A DNA stretch of 64,000 nt from Collybia mongolica (lineage: Eukaryota; Basidiomycota; Agaricomycetes; Agaricales; Clitocybaceae), in contig JAAXNY010000016.1 in assembly GCA_013420905.1 (NCBI GenBank), positions 1,426,001-1,490,000 on the forward strand, in the 5' to 3' direction. Shown here one piece after another: positions 19,620 through 28,782 of this stretch. How positions within the stretch are numbered: the first letter of the stretch is position 1; the number at the start of each line of letters is the position of its first letter. The notes beneath the pieces were generated by a model, which was not told the DNA's origin, did not search any database, and saw only the letters and a program-made list of their open reading frames with translations. The position numbers were made by a program, and so were the translations under genes.

Positions 19620-21710
19620 CTAAACAATACTCACCAGGGGTCTCAAACTCGACAGCTAAGCAAAAAAAAAAAAAAGGTCAGCATTAGCGACGTCAGACGT
19701 TAAGGCAAATCAGAGCAGCGGAGCCTTACCTGTGGGTCCTGGAAATTATGCATCTCGGGTTGTTCGGTCTGGATGTTCAAAGGCGGGAGGTTTCGTGCCG
19801 CACGTCGGCGGTTGATTTCCTTGACGTGCTTCCTGTAAGCCCGGGCGTGGCCGTGCAGGCGCAGGTAGAACCCGTGGAGCTCGTGGCTGTTTGCATCATC
19901 CGAAGGTAACCTGAGTGGAAGAACAGTGAAGGAAGGGTGGTGTCTTACCTGACTTGCGTCAGCATGTCCAGCAAGCGGGGATGGCGGTCATTTTCTGTTG
20001 GGATGATGATGATGAGAAGAGGCCAAAGGACGGTTTGGACGGTACTTACTTAGTATATTGACCAAAGCCTATCGTGACGCAAGTTATGTCAGGCACAGCT
20101 CAACCAGACGTACGAAAACACAACATACCTGAGTCATCGAAGCCCCATCCAAGTCCTCCCACGACAGCTGATCATCCTTACACGCCGCCAGCGCGATCTA
20201 TCCCAATCACAATCACAATCGCACTCAGCCCCAACCAACCAAACAAACAAAGAGACCACGCACCACATTCGCCTCATGCGGGCTCGCGGGCGGCGGGCAC
20301 CACCCCGTGCACGGCCACATCGACACGGGGGACTCGCAGCGCACGATCGGGGACTCGGGCGAGTCGTACCACCTCTCCATGTCCGACTTGAACGCGAGCG
20401 ACTGCGTGCGGACGCTGAGCCGCTTGTAGTCGCTCGAGGAAGAGGAGAGGTGAAGCTGGTCGATGGAGGTGCGCCGAGAGCGGACGCTGCTGGAGCTGAC
20501 GCGTTTAGTCTGGTATACGTGCCGGGAGGAGACTGTGACGGACGTGTGGTGAGTGGGGGCGCGTGGCCGGGAGAGGAGGGGGCGGGGCACACCTAGGGCC
20601 TGCCGGCGGACTTGTAAGGAGAGGGAGGGTTAGTGGTGAGGGTGGGTGGAGTGGGGGGGACGTACCGTTTGCGTTCCGTATGGAGTCGGAGCGGCGTTTC
20701 CCTTTTGAGATCCAGGGGACGTAGACGCGGTTACATCGGAAGTGTTCGAGGTCTTTTGAGGGGAGGGGGTTAGTGATGTGGGTGGAGTGGAGGTGGACAG
20801 AGCGGGCGTCGCTTACCGAGCAATGAAGCTGAATGACAGGAATCGAAGATTGCCTGGGTTAGAATGTTCAGCTGTGGTATTGTTCAGAGGGGAAGGGACG
20901 GACTACGAGGTTGGTGCCGATAGGTAGGGTGTCGACGAGATGCCGTCGTAGCTCCTGCTCGTTGATGTCAGTAACTGCTGTATCATATCGACCGGACAGT
21001 ATACGAACATTGTCGGTGATCATATTACTCTCCCCATCGCTAGGGATCAAACCTGTCCACGAACAGTCCAGGTCAGAAAGGAAAAGGGAACAACATTTCC
21101 AGAAAAAACACACAACGCACACTCATCCATTCCGTCCTCCTCACTGTTATTCTTATTCTCAATCTGCACCGTATGACCCGCATCTGCAAAACTCCCAAAC
21201 GTCAATTCAGAACACCCCAACCTTCAGGACGGGAACGCACAATGGAAGAAGAAATGGTCCCCCGCCCGGGCGTCCTGCACGAGCTTCTTGATCTCCCGGA
21301 GCTGTAGCACAACCAAGTAAGTAAGCAGGGCAAGCAAGGGCAACGGCGGGGCCACGCACCATGTTCGCGCGCGTAGGCAGCACCTGCCCAGGCTCGTCCC
21401 GATCAACCAGAACCACGACATCTCCGGGTGCGTATTCATAGCACTCTGTTAATAGCACGTCCATTTAGCACCCCCAATGGGAAAGAAAAGCGCAACAAAG
21501 CACACACACACACGCACCTATCAGCAGCTCCCGCATCTCTGCCACGTCTCGGTGCGGCCCCCGCAGCGCATTCGCACCCTCCTCGTCCCCGTCCGCATCG
21601 TCCTCATACTGTATCCCCACCAGCAGCGCCCTCTTCCGTGGGGGTACCTGCGGCGCCTCCTGGCTCCAGTACTCGGGCCGCCGCCCTGGTCGCTGTCGTA
21701 CGATTTTCAT
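19620..21710 (-). CDS. caspase-like peptidase (C14), paralogue D
   Basis: The best-resolved paralogue. Exons 21518-21710, 21360-21445, 21241-21301, 21121-21183, 20907-21052, 20817-20853, 20666-20752, 20264-20610 and 20129-20197 all have good GT-AG borders and matching phases. Smaller 3' exons follow down to LSSLRPLVSIV and TAG at 19620-19622. The protein starts MKIVRQRPGRR and has KRALLVGIQY with an acidic Asp/Glu insert, then GPHRDVAEMRELLI, GDVVVLVDRD, PTRANM, and His in YAGHTVQIE. Cys is in AIFDSCHSASLL, where Ala replaces the Gly seen in A to C. VYVPWISKGKRR follows. The 20264-20610 exon adds about 115 Ser/Arg-rich residues. IALAACKDDQ and NFQDPQ come near the end. GC-rich, probably functional. 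Confidence 0.88.
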
Positions 21711-22890
21711 AGCGAGTGTGGGTGTGGACGTTTACTTTTAATTTGTCGGGAAATGTTGGATGAAAATACGACCTTATTAAACAGTGTGAGAGCTGCTTAC
21801 TCGATGGGGAGCTGTGTTGCAAAAGGGCTTGGTGATGTGGCTGTCCGGTGCTCGGTATGGCCTGAAACGTGGCTGGGTGATCTTGGTTGTTTGGGGGTTT
21901 AGGCGCTCGAGTTTGGAGGCGACCCTTGGGCTGGTTTTGGCGAGGCAGTACAGGGAGGGCAAGAGAAGGAAGGAAGGAAGGAAGGGCTGATTCAGTGGAG
22001 GATCCTTTATTCGCATTGGCAGCACCTTTTGAAATCATTTTCTGTTGCTTGTGGTCCTGTCGACGGACACCCGAGGATCGTGTTCGTTACATAAGACATA
22101 AGTCATAAGTCATAACGAATCAGTCAGGTCCATCAGACAACCAATCACGCCCAATAGCCGAGGGATTGATATCCCCATCAAGGCCCAAGGCATCTTGGGT
22201 GGGCTCATTATGGTAACGTGGATCCTGCAGACCGGCGGCGACGCAGGAGGGATTAAAAGGTTTGATTCTGTGACTTGTCGGACTCCACCGATTGTTTTAA
22301 TTGTTCCCCGAGTCTGGCTACGAACCTGGCATCGCCGTGTACTATGGAGCGTAAGCCACTAGTTTGCGTGGTGAGCGGACCAAGTCGATGCTCCTCCATT
22401 ATGAGTTATGAATTTCTGACGTGTAGGGCTTCCCTGTATTGCCCAGTTTGTTAGCGGGTGTCGTAGCTCCGTACGTCCCGCAGCCCAAATTACCACCCTG
22501 CTTAGTCCAAGTGAGTGGCGGGCGCCATGTCGTTATGGTTGGACCTGCCCCAAGAATCTGGGTGTTGTAGCGGCAGCGCGCAACACCATTCCAGGGAAAG
22601 ATTGAAAGTAAAATACGGAAATGAGAGGGAAAGTTGCCATTGAGTGGAAATTAAGGGCCGTCCGGGCGCGCGAGCTCTGGATGGGAGTGAGCGGTTGGGG
22701 GGGACCTGAAAATATTATATAAGGTCATCTCACGATCCGGATAAAATTGAGATGCCATATCCGCTTTTCAGAAAACCGGATAAAGCTTGCAGCACCCCAA
22801 TTTGGCATGCCAAGTGAGGATCCGGATAACTCTTGTGCGACTCTGGTTAACCAACTGAAACATAATCTACCAGAAATTCAAGCGGCATTA
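21711..22890. other. intergenic, nothing supported
   Basis: Includes the upstream region of caspase-like D and simple repeats (ggaaggaaggaagg near 21965). No supported gene. Confidence 0.5.
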
Positions 22891-23253
22891 GAGCTGTTTC
22901 GCAACTCAAAAAAAGTTTCAGTGAAACTCGGCTAACTTTCCTTTGTGGAGGTGCTTTGTGGAGTCTCGGGGCCTCATCGTTTGCAACATTACATGGTGAC
23001 TTCAACAACGAGCTCAACCTTGGAGACTCATATATCTACCCCTATTACCCGTTCACTGTTGCAACTGCACATTCTCTAACAAAGAGTGCTGATTCCCTCA
23101 ATTCTGGATGTCGTTAACTAGCAGTAGGTGCAGCAGGGTGCACCTCTCACCATCATATGCACACCAGTGGGGCAATTGTAGGGCCTATCATTTTGTGAAA
23201 CTCACTTAACATTTCTCCAAAATCCTCAAAAATATCGAGTTGCGAAACAGCTC
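22891..23253. mobile_element. MITE with 17-bp TIRs and TA duplication
   Basis: GAGCTGTTTCGCAACTC at 22891-22907 is the exact inverse complement of 23237-23253. TA sits directly outside both ends (22889-22890 and 23254-23255), the target choice of Tc1/mariner-type elements. At 363 bp with no coding frame, it is non-autonomous. Confidence 0.7.
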
Positions 23254-23255
23254 TA

Positions 23256-24499
23256 TTTGGGGCTCTTGGAGCTCGTGGGGGCTATATTTGAGGCAGAAAG
23301 CCATGATGACGACATTGGGGCATATTGCTAGAGCAATATGAGGAATAGTGCGATTTCCGTAACGTTTTCGATGATTTTTTCAGAGGCTAGGTAAAAAGAA
23401 ATCCGAATAGAACATACCCTTTTCCGAGGCCGTCTCAAAGCCAGATCGGAACCGCCCATAATCAAAATCTCCCTAAATATATCGCATTAGAGTTGCATTT
23501 TCAGTGGTCCTGGGCCCGGTGATCTGGTAGGAAAGGGACGGCGAAATGGGACGGGCGGGCGGTGATCCATAATTTTTATACATACATATACGAAAGATTG
23601 ACGAGAGATATCGATCAGGAACAATGGCAAGGGGGCACATGGAGCACATCTTTGTCGGCTACCTTCACAGCCACGATGGAGATTACTTACCTTTGTTATT
23701 TGATCGTGAAGACTTTGTATTTTGTTAGCGCGTAGCGCGTAGGGTGTGCGATCGAGATAAGATGTCATATTCGGAACTGCGTATTAGATACATTTTTTAA
23801 GATTGTCGCACCTCGAGGACTTTTTTAAGGCTCCGACTTCTTTATCTCCCCACTAGCAGATCTCCAGCGCGTCGGTCGGGACGCTACAACGAAAGTGCCG
23901 AAGCACCATCGGAACGAGTTTCGGTCATGGAGCGTTAGAATCACTCGTTAGTGCCCACTAGTCACGCCTAAAAATACCATGAGGCCGGTGGACCATCAAA
24001 AATAGAAACTCCAAATCATCCTCGAGGCTCGAAGTTGGCAAGCAGTGCAGAGTAAACGCCAAAGGGAATCTGTCGCCAGGCACACCAGATGCACAGCTCT
24101 CGAGGGCATTAGAAGCGCTCGAGGCGTCAAAGTCGAGGTGAGCGCTACAGTATATAGGTGCTTCCCGAGTTCCGAGACTCTGGTTACTGTTGCACTGTTA
24201 ACATGGCGACCGTTTCAGATTTCAGAGTATAAGGACTGTCGTAATGTTTACATCGTAACACATTTCCGTTTAGAGGTTCGGGTAATGTTCATCGATCATT
24301 TTGAGCCCGAGGGTTTTTATCTAAATCGATGGGGTTCGGGCGAGGCAGGGGCTGACAGCAACTGAGAATCAAGACCTATAGCGCACCCTGTTCGAATTCG
24401 AGACATCACGGTGGCCGTTATCCAAATGGACAAAGATCCTGTACACACACAACCTGAGCGTGATAAAAGTCGACAACAAAAAACCTAGACCAAAGGCGT
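23256..24499. other. intergenic, nothing supported
   Basis: No supported gene. An 18-base string TCCTCGAGGCTCGAAGT at about 24019 recurs near 43446, possibly a scrap of a dispersed repeat. Confidence 0.45.
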
Positions 24500-26200
24500 A
24501 TGATCGTAGGATGCACCTTCAACATGCAAAGAATACGAATATTCATGACCTGCATCAAGTTTTGTCCTGCCTCCAGCCCCGACGAACAAACACACCGCAA
24601 CACGCCCCTACTCGGATCTTCTAATCCTCCGAAAGTCTTGCTGAACCGCTTTTCTGCCCCAAGAGTTCATAATGCAGGAACACTACGCCTCAGACTCGTA
24701 CTAATCTCAGCGCCCCCGACATCGTCTCCTACTCGTACCGGGCCTCTTCTAGTTCTATCTTGTGTGGAGAACATGCTAGCATCACACGCCAACGGCTCGT
24801 CCGACTCATCGCAAGATCAGGAGCGGGGCAACTCGAGCGTGCGGCATACCAAATCCATATCGCTTTCCCCTCATACCGACTCTCTTCCAATCCTATCTCG
24901 TACAGAGAACATGCGAGCACCACGGGCCAGCGAACCAAGGCCGGGCTCGTCCGACTCGTCGCAAGAGCAAGACCAGGAGCAGCGCAGTTCTCATAAGGGC
25001 GGCTCGACGGGCTCGGGGTCAATACGGCACACCGAGTTCTGGCTGCACGACGGGTCGATAGTCCTTTCTGTGCAAGATACGTTGTTCAAAGTGCACCAAA
25101 CGATCCTCTCAAACCATTCCGAAGTCTTTGCTGATCTCTTCAACTTGCCGCAGCCGCCACCTAACGGCGACCTTGGAATGGGATTGACGAAGGCGGGAGC
25201 GGATGTCGTAGACGGGTGTAACGTCGTGCATCTCCACGACAGCTCGGACGACTTTGTAAATCTCTTACGGGCGATATACTACCCCTCGTGAGTCCCTCCT
25301 CCGTGGGCACACCCACTGACCGACTCATTACTAACCAACAACCCGCTCTGCAGGCACTTCGACAACCTCCCGCCGCACGCCGATCTCGACACGCTCCTCG
25401 TCTTCATCGGCGGGATCCTGCGGCTGAGCACCAAGTACCTCGTCCGTGCGCTCCGCAAGCGATGCATCGCGCTCCTGACGAGCAGGTTCCCAACAACCTA
25501 CCAAGAGTACCTCGCGCTGACTTCTCCGCCTGCCTCAACGTCGTCTCCCCTCGCTATCTCCTACTCCTCGTCTGGGTCCCCTTCTACGGCGCCCGCTACG
25601 CCCTCTGCCCCAACGACCCCACTAGGCATCACCACCTCCGTCGCTGCCCCAGCTACCCCCCCAGCTCCCGCCTCCCCGCGCACAAAGCACCGCACCAAAC
25701 ACAAGCCCTCTTCCATCATGCGCGCCATGACGCTCGCGCAGCACACCAACGTCCCCCTCATCCTCCCCTACGCCTCGTACCTCCTCGCGCGCACCTCCCC
25801 CCAGCGCCTCCTCGCGCACACGCCCGCCTCCATCTCCTGGCACCAGAAGACGATCACGCTCGTGGGGCGCGAGCAGCTGCGCCTCGCGGAGATGGCGCTC
25901 ACGCACGCGTTCCTGCTTGCGTTCCGGCCGGCGGCGCGGTGTGGTGCGCCGGGGCTGTGTGGGCGCGCGCGCGGGCCGCATGCGGAGTGGCATGTGCTGG
26001 AGGGCGGGAGCGGGGGGAGGGGGAGGGGCCCGGATCCGTTGAGGGCGTATGGGCGGTGGGAGAGGATGAATGTGTGTGTGGAGTGTGTGGCGGCGGCGAG
26101 GGGGGAGCATGAGCGGGGGAGGGAGGAGGTGTGGGAGAGGCTGCCGGGGTTTTTTGAGATGGGGGGGTGGGCGGAGTTGAGGGCTGCGCAGGAGAGCTGA
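24500..26200 (+). CDS. BTB/POZ domain protein
   Basis: Two exons, 24500-25287 and 25354-26200, with a 66-bp GT-AG intron. About 544 residues if the first ATG is used. ATG 24774 is an alternative start. The BTB signature starts at RHTEFWLHDGSIVLSVQ and runs through FKVHQTILSNHSEVFADLF, VVHLHDSSDDFVNLLRAIYYPSHFDNLP and the following helices (KYLVRALRKRCIALL). This is the layout of the large Agaricomycete BTB family, thought to act as protein-interaction or substrate adaptors, possibly with Cullin-3 (inference). A Pro/Ser/Thr-rich linker follows, then a C-terminal region with RCGAPGLCGRA and CVECVAAAR. The N-terminal 150 residues are a low-complexity Ser/Gln/Asp region containing a direct repeat. 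Strongly GC-rich in the second exon. Confidence 0.85.
24740..25030 (+). repeat. internal duplication in BTB gene N-terminus
   Basis: Two copies, about 140-160 bp apart, of a unit encoding ENM.A..A, then SSDSSQ.Q and RHT. Core gctcgtccgactc.tcgcaaga occurs at about 24790 and 24947. Confidence 0.65.
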
Positions 26201-28782
26201 GTGGGGGGTGGGGGTGGAGGGAGCGGAGTGTTGTGTGGACGATGGATGTGGATTGGACTCGTGTGACTGATGTTGTAGCTATAGTTTTGATATGTTTTTT
26301 ATTATGTTGTATGTATATACGAGTATGGAGTGTGCTTATGAATGGATTTGAATAATAGGATCGTAATGGTAATATTTCGTCGCGTGCTGTGTGCTCGAGG
26401 GTGGATATCAAGACCCCTGAGCTAGATACATTCCTAGTCCTGGGTCTGTTGGGTTTGGATTCTGATTCTAGAATCAAGAGAAGCAAGCCTACGAGATCTG
26501 ATTTTGTCATCTGGGATATGGTACGCTATATATTCACGGATGAACGTGCGTCGTTTGTGAGTGTGTGAAGTGGAGTGGAGGGAGATTCGAGATTCGGTGT
26601 CAGTGATGAAGCCGTATATCGATTACATTTTGGCTTTGCGACGGGAGTAGGTTGATTTGTGTTTGGAGGCGGTCGCAGGAGAATGAGCATGGACCCACAG
26701 ATTCGTCTCTGGATGTCTGATATGAAATCCCGGCGTTGCGGGTTTGTGATTCTGTCGTTGCAAGAAGCCATAGGGTTGGTTTTTTTTGGAACTTTTTCTT
26801 CTTGCTCGTCTGTCTTGTAATACGTTATTCGCAGATGAAAAGCAGGTGCACGGCTTCTGAACACGTCGACGTGGGGTGGGCTTCGTGTGGCCGTAACATG
26901 AAGTGGGAAGTGGGGTGGGGCTTTTGGTTTCGGTGGAGAAGAGGTGGGTTGCCGGGGGATGTGTGAGGGGTATTAAGTTTTATTAATGTTCCTTTATTTC
27001 TTTCTGGAGGTTTAAGGATCGTAGGGACTCGTGAGGCTGGTAGATGTACCCATGAAACTCTTTGTAGACACCCCAGTATCAATTACATTTTAGCTTTCGC
27101 GCCTTTTGCGATCCCTGTCGTCTGAGGAAACCTCAGGGTTGGTTTGTCCTTGCTCGTCGTCTGGGATATCCTATTCGTAGATGAAAGTATGTTTGCGTGA
27201 GAGGCTTCGTGAGGTCTCACGTGAGTCGAGTTTTGGTGTGTGGTGAAGAGGTAGGTGATCAAGGCGTGAGTATCTCGTGTAGAAAAACCGAGGCGTACCA
27301 AACTGGTAAAACTAGCCTTCTTTCTGGAGATTTAGGGATCATAGCGACTTGCGAGGTCGGTACACGAGCCTACGCCCCGAATCATGACGCCACATGGTCG
27401 ACTCCCATTTCCCTTCGTTGTCAGAGATACCCTATTCGCAGATGAAAGCGCGTTGAGTAGACTTCATCCGATGGAACGATTAGCATACCAGATCATAGAA
27501 TGATCGGCGCACAAACCCTCGCCTCGTGAGTCGAAGCCCTCTGAACGCCCAATGCTGGACACGTACATGTATGCACGTCGCCCGAGCCCTCGATGGCGGA
27601 AAAAGGCAGTAACTCTTCCCACGGAACCCTGGACCGGGATAATGAAACTTCGGGCGCCTTCCGCGCGTTAATTGATTCCACCGCGGTCTCGAGAAGATTT
27701 AGAGCAACGTAATGTAAGGTTCGGCTTGCGTGGCGGGATGAGATGGCCGACGGTCGTGACTCGTACACTCGATCGATAGTTCAAGGCCTGCAGATATGTC
27801 GCACCAGTGGCCATAGAGACGTTTCCAGAGACGCCACCATGTAATACTAATAGCCAACTAAATAGTGTATTGCTGTTGGGTGGGAGCTGGCCAGAAGTGA
27901 GGACCGTGCGCCGAGGACCCGATGTCTGATGGGGATCTGATGTTGGACGAGGGAGTAAAGCAACCGACAACGGACAACGATCGCTGAAGTGTGGAGCGAT
28001 TTCTGTTATTAATTAATTGTGACCGTTTCTCTGATTCAGCAACGTTGTGATGGAAAATATCGCGCCTTTGAGCTTTCGTCGAGTTACACAGAGAGCATTG
28101 TCTTCTGCGTCGAGAGTGGTCAGAGCACCATCAAAGATGAGATAGATGGGAGGCGAAAAGCTCGGGACGACGGACCGGGAAGAAGGCCCCTGTTTGGTCT
28201 AGAAGTGAGGAGCAAACAAACACAGACGAAACCCGTGCCTTGTCATCTTTTGGCAGAAGTGTGATGATTGCCATGCGGATCTGACGTCTCTCCTCTCCAA
28301 GATACCGTTGCAACATGTTTAATCCTTCCATCCCGTGAATACAGGCATTCACGCTGGGCTCTCGCACTAGCCTCAAACGAGGGCACCTTTCTCGCCGCGC
28401 TCTTGCCACCAGCCAGACGATGTCGATCTAGTGGGATTTTCGTACGCTGTAACGTAACATACGTACGTAGCTCCTGTTTGTAGTGACGGCATGAGAAGAA
28501 AACTGGAATCGCAATCTGAAGCTGGAACTTCCCGCACCAAGCAACTGCGTCAACGTTGCGATCTGGGAAAAACTGCCAATGATAGGGCATCTGTTAGTTA
28601 AAGGAGCCTTGTACTTCTGACAGGCGGACCCTTCCAACACCACCCCCCCCCCTATCACGAGGTGGGCCCAACTCCATCCCACACTGCACCACTGGGAGCT
28701 GACACACCGTGTGTCGTTATATCGCTCGCCGGACTGACTGTTGCGGGCCCAGCAGTTCCCTTCCCCTGCCAAGTACCCCCGC
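26201..28782. other. gene-poor region with degenerate tandem repeats
   Basis: Between about 26600 and 27460 three decayed units share the order: attacattttrgctttcg, then a ggttggt/tgctcgtc block, then tattcgcagatgaaag, and between units ttctttctggag.ttta.ggatc. From 27461 to 28782 I see nothing coding that I can support. Confidence 0.55.

Noticed and set aside
20134..20592. Minus-strand Arg/Ser-rich 152-residue frame
   Set aside because: Alternative frame of the 20264-20610 exon of caspase-like D; splice phases choose the other frame.
22747..22935. 62-residue frame beside the TA-flanked MITE
   Set aside because: Reads into the MITE's inverted end, with no homology or splice evidence.
25288..26112. 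274-residue plus-strand frame overlapping the BTB gene
   Set aside because: Wrong frame of the BTB second exon; the spliced frame ending at 26200 carries the domain.
25899..26510. 203-residue minus-strand Pro/His/Thr-rich frame
   Set aside because: Antisense to the GC-rich second exon of the BTB gene and its 3' flank.
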